From positions 186,001 to 250,000 of the forward strand of contig QQVD01000048.1 of NCBI GenBank assembly GCA_003388555.1: a DNA stretch of 64,000 nt. Reading direction: 5' to 3'. The notes under the pieces are model-generated. The model worked only from the letters and a program-made list of their open reading frames with translations, made no database searches and was not told the DNA's origin. The first letter of the stretch is position 1; every line of letters begins with the position of its first letter. This DNA comes from Acidobacteriota bacterium. Lineage in GTDB: Bacteria; Acidobacteriota; Thermoanaerobaculia; Multivoradales; Multivoraceae. This document shows positions 53,320 to 62,507 of this stretch, piece after piece. A program made the translations under genes and the position numbers.

Positions 53320-53373
53320 CGCGGATGTGGTCCTCGGTTCGTCGACGCGGGTCCTGGCTGGTGAGCCTCGGGC

Positions 53374-54882
53374 TCAGCCGAGCTCTTCGACGGCGCGCGT
53401 CACCGGGATACTACCGGTCGAGCCGCCGACCCAACCACCGAGCACAGCCGAGAAGAGGCCGGCGCCGCCGCCGGCACGGGCGAGCAGGAGTGCGTCGGGA
53501 CGTAGCTTGGGCAGCTTCTCCGGAGCAGGATCGGGAAGGCGATCCTTCGCCACGCCCTCGGCGCAGCCGCCGGCGCCGCGCTCGATCTCCGCCAGCGGCA
53601 GCTGCAAGCGCTCTAGCAGCTCGCCGCGCAGCCGGGCCCGGCTCCAGCCCGCCTGGTCGATCACCCGGCAGTGCTCGGGTGACAGCACCAGCAGCGCGTC
53701 GAAGCCGAGCACCAGCTTCGGATGCGCCACGGAGCGCAGTCCAGCGGCGAGCGACCAGGCGAGCGATTCGGGGGTGCGCGAGAGCTGATCGACGATGCCG
53801 CGTGGGCCCTCGCCGGCGAAGAGGGTGACTGCGGAGCGGCCGGCCTCGACGCCACGCTCCGCCGCCAACGAGCCCCAGGCCGCCGGATCGTCGCGCCAGT
53901 CCTCGTTCTCGGTGAAGCAGAGCGACAGCTTGCCCGGGTTGCCCAGGGTGGCGCGGTCGATGCCGCCCGGGACGACGCCGCCGACGTTGCGCAGCGTCAG
54001 TTGCAGCGCCCTGCCGATGGTCGAGTTGGCGCGGTTGCCCTGGCCGAGGGCATTGACTCCCGAGTTCATGCCGATCCGGCTTGCCACCGGACCGTTGACC
54101 ACCACCACGGGGCCCGAGAAGTAGGTGGTCGCGGCCAGCCCGTGCCAGTTGAACGGTTCGCTGCAAGCCGCCTCGATCGCGGTGAGCACGATCGGCAGGT
54201 ACTCGGGCAGGCAGCCGGCCATCACCGCGTTGATCGCCGCCTTCTCGACCGTACACACGCCGTAGTCGGGCGCCACGCGGGCGAGCACCTCGGCCGGGTC
54301 GCGCCGCGTGCCGCCGAGCATGCGCTGCACGCGCTCCGCGGTCGGGGGGACCACCGGAAGCCCGTCACTCCAGCCGCGCCGGAAGCAGGCCTCGATCGGG
54401 TCCTCCTCGTCGCCGATCTCGACGCTACGGGCCAGGGGCCCGCCGCGGTCGAGAAGAGCCAGCCGCTCGGCGTGGGGCGACTGCAGGTTCAGCGCGCCGC
54501 ATCCGGGCCGCTGCTCCGGCAGCCCTTCCCCGAGGTCCTCGATGCCGGTGAGTCGGCGCCACTCGGCGCGGTTCCACCCCACCGCGCGCCCGACGCTGTC
54601 GCCGCCACGCCGCACCAGCAGGGTCGGCACGGTGTCGACCTCCAGACGATGGGAGAGCAGCAGCTCGTGGTCGAGAGCGGTGGGGATCCCGAGCTCGTCG
54701 AGGAACCCGATCGGGTGATCCTGCGCCACCACCTGGAGCGGCTCCGGAGCCCGCTGCAGCCGCTGCAGCGCGCCGGCGACCAGCGAGCAGGTCGGGCAGT
54801 CGCTCTTGACCACCACCACCCAGCCGTCTGCGAGTGGTTGCGCGTCGCCGGGCTGTGCCGTGGCCGGTGCAGAGGGGCTCAT
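53374..54882 (-). CDS. Thioredoxin-like CPTC domain fused to a large unrecognised domain, UGSC partner
   Basis: A 502-residue protein. Residues ~20-105 resemble a thioredoxin fold: CxxC in SDCPTCSLVAG (Cys29, Cys32) and a cis-Pro at TVPTLLVRR (Pro86). Residues ~150-502 form a domain I do not recognise, with conserved-looking YGVCTVEKAAINAVMAGCLP, FSGPVVVVNGPVASRIGMNS and GVNALGQGNRANSTIG, and a Gly-rich C-terminal GGWVGGSTGSIPVT. No signal peptide. Start MSPSAPATAQ was preferred over ATG 54942. Position immediately upstream of the selenoprotein suggests a redox pair; the biochemical role is inferred only. Confidence 0.7.
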   Translation of the reverse strand: MSPSAPATAQPGDAQPLADGWVVVVKSDCPTCSLVAGALQRLQRAPEPLQVVAQDHPIGFLDELGIPTALDHELLLSHRLEVDTVPTLLVRRGGDSVGRAVGWNRAEWRRLTGIEDLGEGLPEQRPGCGALNLQSPHAERLALLDRGGPLARSVEIGDEEDPIEACFRRGWSDGLPVVPPTAERVQRMLGGTRRDPAEVLARVAPDYGVCTVEKAAINAVMAGCLPEYLPIVLTAIEAACSEPFNWHGLAATTYFSGPVVVVNGPVASRIGMNSGVNALGQGNRANSTIGRALQLTLRNVGGVVPGGIDRATLGNPGKLSLCFTENEDWRDDPAAWGSLAAERGVEAGRSAVTLFAGEGPRGIVDQLSRTPESLAWSLAAGLRSVAHPKLVLGFDALLVLSPEHCRVIDQAGWSRARLRGELLERLQLPLAEIERGAGGCAEGVAKDRLPDPAPEKLPKLRPDALLLARAGGGAGLFSAVLGGWVGGSTGSIPVTRAVEELG

Positions 54883-54976
54883 CGCGGAGCAGGATACAGC
54901 GCTCCACCCGTCGCTGCCGCCCTGGCCGCGCCGGATCTTCATCGAGTACGGCGCCCGCCCACGGCCCGGCTGCCGC

Positions 54977-54982
54977 TATCCT
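54977..54982 (+). promoter_or_regulatory. Possible -10 element (GCTATCCT) before the phosphatase gene
   Basis: TATCCT preceded by GC fits the GCTAnnnT pattern seen elsewhere in the window; about 165 bases before the GTG at 55146. A C-rich tract with CCCCCAACCCCC lies between. Confidence 0.25.
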
Positions 54983-55145
54983 CGGGCCCTCGATCTGACT
55001 CCCGACGACCTCTCAGGCTCCAACCCCTGACCCCCAACCCCCATCCACTGACCCCACCCAGAGCCTCGAGCCACGCCGCGACCTCCCCGAGCTCCGATGT
55101 ACCCCAACGTGCACCCTGCCACCCCTGACCCTCGGCGGAGCTGAC

Positions 55146-55808
55146 GTGACCGAGACCTCCGAGCACGATCGTCGACAGCCAGCGCCCGCAGTCGCCGCCG
55201 CCGCGCGCGTCACCCTCGTTCCGGGCACGGCCCTGCTGCTGGTGCGACACGGCGAGAGCGTCGCCAACGCCGAGCGCCGCTTCACCAGGGACGAGCACGA
55301 GCCGCTCACCGAACAGGGGGTGGCGCAGGCCCGCCGCACGGCGCTGCGCCTGGCCGAGAGTTGCAGTGCGGTGGCCCTCTACTCGAGTCCCTACCGCCGC
55401 GCCCACCACACGGCGCTCGAGATCGGCTCGCGGCTGCGGCTCGAGCCCCGCATCGACCAGCGGCTCTACGAGCAGGGTTTCGGCGAGCTCACCGGGAGGC
55501 CCTACGGCGACTACTTCGGGCGCCACGCGCACGTCGCCGGCGCCGGCCGCTGGCGACTGGCGGCGCCCGGAGGAGAGTCGCTCGAACAGGTCGCCGGCCG
55601 CGTCGGTCCCGCGATCGCCGAGATCGCCTGCCGCCATCCGGGGCAGGCGGTGGTGGTGGTCAGCCACGGAGGCGTCATGGCGGCGCTCCGGCTGTGGGCG
55701 CACGGCGACTTCGAGAGCGCGCCGGTTCCGACCGAGAATGCCGGTGGGTACCGTCTGGTTGTCGGGTCCGGAGGCGCCTGGTTCGGACCTCCCGAGCCAC
55801 TGTTCTGA
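55146..55808 (+). CDS. Histidine phosphatase superfamily (phosphoglycerate-mutase-like) protein
   Basis: A 220-residue branch-1 histidine phosphatase. The catalytic RHG motif is LLLVRHGESVANAE (about residues 30-43), with the second Arg region SSPYRRAHHTALEIG and the distal His in VVVVSHGGVMAAL. GTG start with GGAG upstream. It could act on phosphorylated sugars or small metabolites; family members are highly diverse and the specificity cannot be read from sequence. It is monocistronic, 242 bases before the binding-protein gene. Confidence 0.9.
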   Translation: MTETSEHDRRQPAPAVAAAARVTLVPGTALLLVRHGESVANAERRFTRDEHEPLTEQGVAQARRTALRLAESCSAVALYSSPYRRAHHTALEIGSRLRLEPRIDQRLYEQGFGELTGRPYGDYFGRHAHVAGAGRWRLAAPGGESLEQVAGRVGPAIAEIACRHPGQAVVVVSHGGVMAALRLWAHGDFESAPVPTENAGGYRLVVGSGGAWFGPPEPLF

Positions 55809-56050
55809 AGCCACCCGCCGCAGGGTCGCAGCGAGCCCTCGGTTCCTTGACAGTCTGGCGGGTCTCCCATAGAACTGACGGCTCCCGCGCCAGTTCACTC
55901 CCTCGCGACCAGAGTCCGGCCGAACCCCTCTCGGCCGCCGTCTTCCAGGACCTCCAGGCTCCCACCCCCGCAGCGCCACGCGGCCCCCGACACCGGAAGA
56001 GATCGAGTAGGGATCGCAGCCGCCGCCGACGCGCCGCCAACCTGCCACGG

Positions 56051-57304
56051 ATGACCATGATGAAGATCAAGCGCTCCCTCCAGACCGTCGCCACTGTGGC
56101 CCTCGCCGGCCTCGCGCTCGCTTGCCCGAGCTCCGACGAGGCGAAGAAGATCGGCGTCGTGCTGCCCCTCTCCGGCGAGGACGTGACCTACGGCGAGTCG
56201 ATCCGCGAAGGCCTCGAGCTCGGGCTCGACGAGGTCAACGCGCGCTCGGAGGTGCCGGTGCAGTTCACCATCGACGTGCAGGACTCCAAGTCCTCGCCCG
56301 AGGGGGCCGCCGAGGCCTACCGGGTGGCCGCGAGCGAAGCGATCGCGGTGATCGGCGGAGCGACCTCGCCGGAGGCGCTCGCCCTCGCGCCGCTCGCCGA
56401 TTCCGACCAGAAGGTGCTGCTCTCGCCGACCGCTTCGAGCCCCGAGCTGAGTCGCGTCTCGCAGTGGTTCTACCGCATCTTCCCGAGCTCCGAGGCCGAG
56501 GCGGTGGCCATGTCCCGCTTCCTCAACGACAAGACCTGGCTGCAGCCTGAGGTCGCGGTCGCGTTGATCGCCGACGAGCCTTACGGCCGCGGTGCGGCGG
56601 ACAGTCTCGGCGAGGTGCTGGATGGCGGCTTCGACGCAGAGGTGACCTTCCCCGCGGGCACCGCCGACCTCACCGCGCAGATCGACGAGGTGCTGGCCGC
56701 CTTCCCTCAGCGCGACGACCCGGAGAAGGCGCGGGTGGTCTTCGTCGCCGCCCGAGGTGGCGACCTGTTTCGGGCCATCAGCGGCCTGCGCACCGCCGGA
56801 TTCAACGCCAACCACCACTGGGTCTTCGCCACCTCGGCGCTGGCCAGCCCCTTCGTGATGAGCAACCTCGGGGTCGACGCCAACCGCGTCTTCTTCGCCC
56901 AGGGAGCCTTCGACGTCGAGTCGGAAGAGGAGCCGATGAAGAGCTTCGTCGCGGCCTACGAGCTGCGCTACGGACGCAAGCCGGACCTCTACGCCGCCCA
57001 CGGCTACGACGCCATCCACGTCCTCGGTCAGGCGAGCATCGAGGCCCCCAACGTCCAGTTCCCCTCCGACATCCTCACCGGCATGCGCTCGATCAGCAAC
57101 TACCAGGGCGCCACCGGAAACATCCAGTTCCGCGAGAGCGGCGACGTGCAGAAGTTCGCCCGCATGTTCTATGTCGACGACGGCGAGATCGTCGACTACC
57201 AGGAGTGGGAAGAGGAGCGCCAGAAGGAGCGCGCCGATCGGATGCGGGAGCTGCAGCGTCGCCAGGAGGAGCTGAACCGGCGACTCAACGCAGTCGAGAA
57301 CTGA
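56051..57304 (+). CDS. ABC transporter substrate-binding lipoprotein, Leu/Ile/Val type
   Basis: A 417-residue periplasmic binding protein with a lipobox (LAGLALACP) and type I fold: KKIGVVLPLSGEDVTYGESI, VIGGATSPEALALAPLAD, FYRIFPSSEAEAVAM and GYDAIHVLGQASIEAPNV. ATG 56051 is used; ATGs at 56057 and 56060 are equally possible. The frame extends far upstream as shadow sequence. The last ~35 residues are an Arg/Glu-rich coiled coil, unusual for this family. No permease or ATPase genes are adjacent, so its transporter is elsewhere or it acts as a sensor. Confidence 0.88.
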   Translation: MTMMKIKRSLQTVATVALAGLALACPSSDEAKKIGVVLPLSGEDVTYGESIREGLELGLDEVNARSEVPVQFTIDVQDSKSSPEGAAEAYRVAASEAIAVIGGATSPEALALAPLADSDQKVLLSPTASSPELSRVSQWFYRIFPSSEAEAVAMSRFLNDKTWLQPEVAVALIADEPYGRGAADSLGEVLDGGFDAEVTFPAGTADLTAQIDEVLAAFPQRDDPEKARVVFVAARGGDLFRAISGLRTAGFNANHHWVFATSALASPFVMSNLGVDANRVFFAQGAFDVESEEEPMKSFVAAYELRYGRKPDLYAAHGYDAIHVLGQASIEAPNVQFPSDILTGMRSISNYQGATGNIQFRESGDVQKFARMFYVDDGEIVDYQEWEEERQKERADRMRELQRRQEELNRRLNAVEN

Positions 57305-57468
57305 CGGCTCGGACGGCTGGGTCGTGGCGCTGGGGCAGAGGGCCGACGGCTCCCGGCGCTGCTGGAATCGAGTGCGCCTCGGCGTCGTACCGGATCGCCA
57401 CGGTCGCGGATCGCGTGGCCGTCGGCTCGTCGGGCGGGTCGAACGGTGAGTGACTGGAGGAGCATCCC

Positions 57469-58854
57469 GTGGCGGGAATCGAACGATACGGCAGCTACGT
57501 CCCCTTCTTCCGCCTGACCCGCGCCGCCCTCGGTGGCGGCAAGGGCGAACGCGCCGTCGCCAGCTACGACGAGGACAGCGCCTCGATGGCGGTGGAGGCG
57601 GCCCGCGAGGCGCTGCGGGGCTCAGAGGGTGGCGTCGACACCCTGCTCTTCTCCACCACCAGCCCGCCGTACGCCGAGAAGCTCAACGCCGCCACGGTCG
57701 CCGCGGCGCTGCAGCTCGAGGAAGGCGTCTGCGCGCTCGATCTCGGCGGCTCGTCGCGTACGGGCCTCTCGTCGCTGCTCGCCGCTCTCGATCTGGCCAG
57801 CTCGGGCCGCCGGGTGCTGGCCACGACCGCCGACGTGGTGGTGGGGGCACCGAGCGGTCCGCGCGAGGCCGCCGGCGGCGACGCCGCGGCGGCGTTCGTC
57901 GTCGGCTCCGACGACGGCATCGCGCGGCTGATCGGTCGTGGCGCGACCACCCGTGAGGTGCTCGACGTCTGGCGCACGGAGCAGATGCCCTTCGCCCGTC
58001 AGTGGGAGGATCGTTTCGGTGCCGAGGTCTTCGAGCCGCTGGTGCAGGCCACCGTCGACGAGGCTCTCGAGGACGCGGGCTGCGAGATGAAGGACCTGGC
58101 GCGGGTGGTCGCCGACGGAACCAACCCGAGGGTGCTCAAGTCGTTCGCCAAGAAGGCACGCCTGAGCCCGGAGCAGATCGGCGCCGACCCGTCGATGCGC
58201 ATCGGCCGCGCCGGCGCCGCCGCAGCCGGCCTGGGCCTCGCCGCCGCGCTCGACGAGGCGAAGCCAGGCGACAAGATCCTCGTCTTCTGCGCCGCCGACG
58301 GGGTCGACGCGGCGGTCTTCGAGGTCACCTCGAGCGTCGATCAGGGCCGACCGCGCCACTCGGTCGGCTCCTGGATCGACTCGAAGCGCAGCGACCTCGC
58401 CTACACGTCCTATCTCAAGTGGCGCGAGATCCTGCCGTTCGAGCCACCGCGGCGTCCCGATCCCGATCGCCCCGCGGCGCCGCCGATGCAGCGGGCCGAA
58501 CGCTGGAAGTTCGCCTTCGTCGGGTCGCGCTGCGGCAACTGCGACTCGGTCAACCTGCCGCCGCAGCGGGTCTGCGTGGTCTGCCAGGCGGTCGACCAGA
58601 TGACTGCCGAGCCGTCGGCGGACGCCGAATGCCGCGTCGCCACCTACACCATCGACCGGCTGGCCTACTCGCTGCAGCCGCCGATCGTCGCCGCGGTGGT
58701 AGACTTCACCAACGGCGGGCGTTTCAACTGTCAGCTCACCGACGTCGACCCCGACAGCGTCGGCATCGGCGACGAGTTGGAGATGACCTTCCGGCGCTTC
58801 TTCACCGCTGGCGGCGTGCACAACTACTTCTGGAAGGCGCGTCCCAAGCGCTGA
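57469..58854 (+). CDS. HMG-CoA-synthase-like protein fused to a DUF35 (OB/Zn-ribbon) domain
   Basis: A 461-residue fusion. Residues 1-~320 have the thiolase-fold layout of HMG-CoA synthase-like proteins (GIERYGSYVPFFRL at the N-terminus, GGDAAAAFVVGSDDG, DGVDAAVFEVTS). At the nucleophile position, CALDLGGSSRTGLSSL, the cysteine is replaced by Ser95/Ser96, so it may not be catalytic. Residues ~340-461 are a DUF35 domain with a zinc ribbon (CGNCDSVNLPPQRVCVVC) and OB fold. GTG start with GGAGGAG. It is followed by a thiolase gene after 111 bases, echoing archaeal thiolase-DUF35-HMGCS complexes. Confidence 0.8.
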   Translation: MAGIERYGSYVPFFRLTRAALGGGKGERAVASYDEDSASMAVEAAREALRGSEGGVDTLLFSTTSPPYAEKLNAATVAAALQLEEGVCALDLGGSSRTGLSSLLAALDLASSGRRVLATTADVVVGAPSGPREAAGGDAAAAFVVGSDDGIARLIGRGATTREVLDVWRTEQMPFARQWEDRFGAEVFEPLVQATVDEALEDAGCEMKDLARVVADGTNPRVLKSFAKKARLSPEQIGADPSMRIGRAGAAAAGLGLAAALDEAKPGDKILVFCAADGVDAAVFEVTSSVDQGRPRHSVGSWIDSKRSDLAYTSYLKWREILPFEPPRRPDPDRPAAPPMQRAERWKFAFVGSRCGNCDSVNLPPQRVCVVCQAVDQMTAEPSADAECRVATYTIDRLAYSLQPPIVAAVVDFTNGGRFNCQLTDVDPDSVGIGDELEMTFRRFFTAGGVHNYFWKARPKR

Positions 58855-58965
58855 CCGCCGTTGGGCCTCAGGTCGCGCCTGAGCGCGCGGCTCGCCGCCG
58901 CATCATCGGACTCGCACCACCCCTACCGAGCGGTCGGCAGGTGAACCGGGAAAGAGGAGAGCACC

Positions 58966-60141
58966 ATGGCCAGCAAGGGCATCTGTGATCGCGTCGCCAT
59001 CGTCGGAATGGGGTGCACACGATTCGGCGAGCACTGGGACCGCAGCGCCGCCGACCTGCTGGTGGACGCGGCGCAGGAGGCCTACGCCTCCGCCGGAGTC
59101 GAGGCCGACCAGGTCGACGCCTACTGGCTGGGGACCATGGGCAGCGGCATCTCGGGACTCACCGCCGCAGAGCCGCTGAAGATCCAGTACAAGCCGGTGA
59201 CCCGGCTCGAGAACATGTGCGCCACCGGCAGCGAGGCGATCCGCAACGCCGCCTACGCGGTGGCCAGCGGTGCCTACGACCTGGTGGTGGCGATGGGCGT
59301 CGAGAAGCTCAAGGACTCGGGCTACAGCGGGCTGGTCGGCAACGCCCCGCCGGGCGACGGCACCGAGTCGGGAATGACCGCGCCGGCGAACTTCTCGCTG
59401 CTGGCGCCGGCCTACGCCGAGAAGTACGGCGTCGAGCTGGAGACCCTGCGCGACGTGCTCTCGAAGATCGCCTACAAGAACCACTACAACGGCGCCCGCA
59501 ACCAGAAGGCACAGTTCCAGCGCGAGGTGCCGCTCGACGTGATCAACGCCTCGCCGAAGGTCGCCGGCATGCTCGGCATCATGGACTGCTCGGGGGTCAG
59601 CGACGGAGCCGCCGCGGCGGTGATCTGCCGCGCCGAGGACGCACACAAGTACAACGCCAAGCCGATCTTCATCAAGGCGCTGTCGTTCGTCGCCGGGCCT
59701 GCCGAGGGCGCCAAGCGTCAGGACTACGACTTCACCACCTTCCCCGAGGTCGTCGCCAGCGCCAAGGACGCGTACGAGCAGGCCGGCATCGAGGATCCGC
59801 GCGAGCAGATCAGCATGGCCGAGGTGCACGACTGCTTCACCCCGACCGAGCTGGTGCTGATGGAGGACCTCGGGTTCTCGCCGCGCGGCAAGGCCTGGCA
59901 GGACACCCTCGACGGGCGCTTCGATCTCAAGGGGGCGCAGCCGGTCAATCCCGACGGCGGGCTGAAGAGCTTCGGCCACCCGATCGGCGCCAGCGGACTG
60001 CGCATGATGTACGAGATGTGGCTGCAGTTGCGCGGTGAGGCGGGCGAGCGTCAGATCGACTCCCCCAAGCTCGGCCTCACCCACAACCTCGGCGGCGGTC
60101 CGGGACGCGCGGTCAGCTTCGTCTCCGTCGTCGGTCTCTGA
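58966..60141 (+). CDS. Thiolase-family acyl-CoA acetyltransferase
   Basis: A 391-residue thiolase of the SCP2/acetyl-CoA acetyltransferase-like type. The nucleophile Cys85 lies in ENMCATGSEA, the His in SFGHPIGASGLRMM (His338), and the C-terminal NLGGGPGRAVSFV replaces the usual second Cys-Gly motif, as in SCP-x type enzymes. AGGAG precedes the ATG. The pairing with the HMGS-like/DUF35 protein suggests acyl-CoA condensation or thiolytic cleavage (fatty-acid or sterol side chain); substrate unknown. Confidence 0.9.
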   Translation: MASKGICDRVAIVGMGCTRFGEHWDRSAADLLVDAAQEAYASAGVEADQVDAYWLGTMGSGISGLTAAEPLKIQYKPVTRLENMCATGSEAIRNAAYAVASGAYDLVVAMGVEKLKDSGYSGLVGNAPPGDGTESGMTAPANFSLLAPAYAEKYGVELETLRDVLSKIAYKNHYNGARNQKAQFQREVPLDVINASPKVAGMLGIMDCSGVSDGAAAAVICRAEDAHKYNAKPIFIKALSFVAGPAEGAKRQDYDFTTFPEVVASAKDAYEQAGIEDPREQISMAEVHDCFTPTELVLMEDLGFSPRGKAWQDTLDGRFDLKGAQPVNPDGGLKSFGHPIGASGLRMMYEMWLQLRGEAGERQIDSPKLGLTHNLGGGPGRAVSFVSVVGL

Positions 60142-60160
60142 GCCGGCCGCTCCACGACGC

Positions 60161-60625
60161 GTGGAGGAGGGCGCGCCCCTGCCCGGCGACGACTCACGGA
60201 TCCGTCCTCAGCGGCCGCGGCGCGCATCGCCGGAGCCCCCGAGCGACGAGCGTTCGCTCTTCGAGCGGGCCGTCGAGGAGCTGTCGCGACGCGACGCCCG
60301 GACGCTGCAGCGCTACAAGCACGGTGGCCGGATGCCGAGCGAGCGCCCGCTCGCCGGCCCCGCTGCCCGCGGCTCCGGCGAGACGGCCTACTCGCGTCGC
60401 CTCGATCTGCACGGCCGCGATCCGGAGGCGGCGGAGAGCCTGGTCGATCGGCTGCTCGCGGCGGCACCTTCGGGTGACTGGGTGCTGGTGGTCCACGGCC
60501 GCGGCTCCGGGCGCCTGGCGCGCCGCGTCGTCGACCAGCTCGATCGCGACCCCCGCGTCGCCGAGCACCGCGGCGCGCCACCTCGCCTCGGCGGTGAAGG
60601 AGCGAGGCTGGTGCGCGTAAGATAG
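60161..60625 (+). CDS. Smr-domain protein, MutS2-type nuclease domain, short
   Basis: A 154-residue protein with a C-terminal Smr-like domain: LDLHGRDPEAAESLVDRLLA, then VLVVHGRGSGRLARRVV. The N-terminal ~70 residues are Arg/Pro-rich. GTG 60161 is an estimate, as no strong ribosome-binding site is visible; the frame runs further upstream over the thiolase gene. Smr domains nick nucleic acids, but the function of a standalone copy cannot be stated. Confidence 0.7.
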   Translation: MEEGAPLPGDDSRIRPQRPRRASPEPPSDERSLFERAVEELSRRDARTLQRYKHGGRMPSERPLAGPAARGSGETAYSRRLDLHGRDPEAAESLVDRLLAAAPSGDWVLVVHGRGSGRLARRVVDQLDRDPRVAEHRGAPPRLGGEGARLVRVR

Positions 60626-60689
60626 GCCGACGGCTCCTCCGGGCGGGTGACGTTCCTCGCCGCGGTCGGATGGTGCCGAGAGGACCGAC

Positions 60690-61421
60690 GTGCAGGAGAC
60701 GCGAGTCACCAGGCGACAGGATGCGGACAGGCCCGTGGAGCGCGCCGCTCCCCGGGAAGCACGGTCGTTGCTCCTCGGCGGGGCAGCGCACGAGCTCAAC
60801 AACATCTTCGCCCAGACCCTCCTGCTCGCCGAGGTGCTCGCCACCGCCGACCTCGATCCCGAGCTGGCCGGCATGCTCGAGAGCCTGCAGAGATCCGTGC
60901 AGAGAGGCATCAACGTGGTCGGGCGGCTGGTGGAGCAGAGCCATCTCGCGCCGGGCGAGCCGATCCGTCTCGATCCCCGGCACCTGGTGTCGGCGGTGCA
61001 CAAGCGCTCGGAGGGCCTGATCGGCGAGGACGTGCTGATCAGCCACCGCTATCCCGAGACGGTGTTCGACATCCAGGTCGAGCCCCAGGGCCTGCTCGAT
61101 ACCATCCTCGAGTTGTGCCGCGCGACCGCCGTGGAGCTGGTGGCGGGCGGCCACCGGCCGCGCGTCGACGTGCTGGTGACGATGCTGGAGGGGTCGCCCG
61201 GTAGGAAGGTCTGCCTCGGCGTCACCGCGCCGCCGTCGCTGATCGTCGAGGGCGGCCTCGAGCCGTGCGACGCCCTGGACCTCGACCGATACCGCGAGCA
61301 CCGGCACGGCGGCCTGCTCGAGGGTCTGAGCGCGGCGGCAGGCCGTCTCGGTGCCAGCTGCCGCGTGATGAGGGAAGGCCCCGGGATCTTCCTGGCACTG
61401 GTGTTCGACGCCATCGAGTGA
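60690..61421 (+). CDS. Histidine-kinase-like dimerisation protein with unrecognisable ATPase
   Basis: A 243-residue protein. Residues ~28-90 form a phospho-accepting helical hairpin: LLGGAAHELNNIFAQTLLLA (His34 in AHELNN), then LESLQRSVQRGINVVGRLVE. The C-terminal ~100 residues have the length of a HATPase fold but show no N box or GxGxG motif. It could be a ChpT-like phosphotransfer protein or a degenerate kinase. GTG start with AGAGGA upstream. No receiver or response regulator gene is adjacent. Confidence 0.6.
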   Translation: MQETRVTRRQDADRPVERAAPREARSLLLGGAAHELNNIFAQTLLLAEVLATADLDPELAGMLESLQRSVQRGINVVGRLVEQSHLAPGEPIRLDPRHLVSAVHKRSEGLIGEDVLISHRYPETVFDIQVEPQGLLDTILELCRATAVELVAGGHRPRVDVLVTMLEGSPGRKVCLGVTAPPSLIVEGGLEPCDALDLDRYREHRHGGLLEGLSAAAGRLGASCRVMREGPGIFLALVFDAIE

Positions 61422-61507
61422 GGTGAGCGGGTGCGGGGTGGCCAGCGGGTCGAAGACGGTCTCCCGCACGCCTCCAGTGTGCCCGGTGGATTTTCAGGGA
61501 GGTGACG

Positions 61508-62302
61508 ATGGCGACGGACGCGGGACTCGCGGTGTTGGACTCCTTTCGACTCGACGGACGGGTGGCGGTGGTCACCGGCGCCTCGTCGGGTCTCGGGGTC
61601 GTGTTCGCCCGTGCCATGAGCGCCGCAGGAGCGGCGGTGGTGGTGGCGGCGCGGCGCGAAGAGCGCCTCCAGGAGCTCGCGGCCCGGCTCGCCGAGGGCG
61701 GCAGGGAGGCGCTGGCGGTGCGCTGTGACGTCACCGATCGTGGCGACGTGGCGCGCCTGTGCGAGCGGACGCTGGAGGAGTTCGGGCGCGTCGACGTGCT
61801 GATCGCCAACGCCGGAGTCTCGGACCCGAAGCCCGCCGAGTCGGAGCCCGAGGAGACCTTCCGCTGGATCGTCGACGTCAACCTGCACGGCGTGTTCTGG
61901 TGCAACCAGAGCTTCGGCGCCGCGATGCTGGGGCAGGACGGCGGCGGTTCGATCGTCAACGTCGCCTCGGTGCTCGGCCTGGTCGGCGGCGGACAGATCC
62001 CACAGGCCTCCTACACCGCGAGCAAGGGCGCGGTGGTGAACATGACCCGCGAGCTCGCGGCGCAGTGGGCGCGTCGCGGCGTGCGGGTCAACGCGCTCGC
62101 CCCAGGGTTCTTCGAGTCCGAGATGACCGAGGAGATGTTCGCCTCCGAGACGGGGCGCAACTGGATCCGCAAGCGCACACCGATGGGTCGTGCCGGCGCC
62201 GAGCACGAGCTCGCGGCTGCGGCGCTCTTCCTCGCCTCCGACGCGTCGAGCTACGTCACCGGGCAGACCCTGGCGGTCGACGGAGGGTGGACCATCGTCT
62301 GA
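61508..62302 (+). CDS. Short-chain dehydrogenase/reductase
   Basis: A 264-residue classical SDR: VVTGASSGLG (nucleotide motif, residues 21-30), NAG in IANAGVSD, catalytic Ser in VNVASVLG and YTASKG, and the C-terminal SSYVTGQTLAVDGG typical of FabG-like enzymes. ATG 61508 follows GGGAGGTGAC; a GTG at 61502 is an alternative. NAD(P)-linked oxidoreductase; nearby thiolase suggests lipid or acyl-CoA metabolism but this is weak. Confidence 0.93.
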   Translation: MATDAGLAVLDSFRLDGRVAVVTGASSGLGVVFARAMSAAGAAVVVAARREERLQELAARLAEGGREALAVRCDVTDRGDVARLCERTLEEFGRVDVLIANAGVSDPKPAESEPEETFRWIVDVNLHGVFWCNQSFGAAMLGQDGGGSIVNVASVLGLVGGGQIPQASYTASKGAVVNMTRELAAQWARRGVRVNALAPGFFESEMTEEMFASETGRNWIRKRTPMGRAGAEHELAAAALFLASDASSYVTGQTLAVDGGWTIV

Positions 62303-62507
62303 GCTTCGCGACGCCCGACGTCGACGGCGGTCGCTGCTGGCGGCACGCCGCGGAAACACGATCGCGGTCGCCGGCGTAGTCGGGGAGACTCGGGACGTGG
62401 CGATCGCAGCGAGGAAGCGCGCTGCCTGTCGCTGCTCCCGCCGGCCAGACATCCCGTCCAGACCCTGTCCACAGCGACGATGCCCGACTGCCAGGCCGCC
62501 ATGAGCC

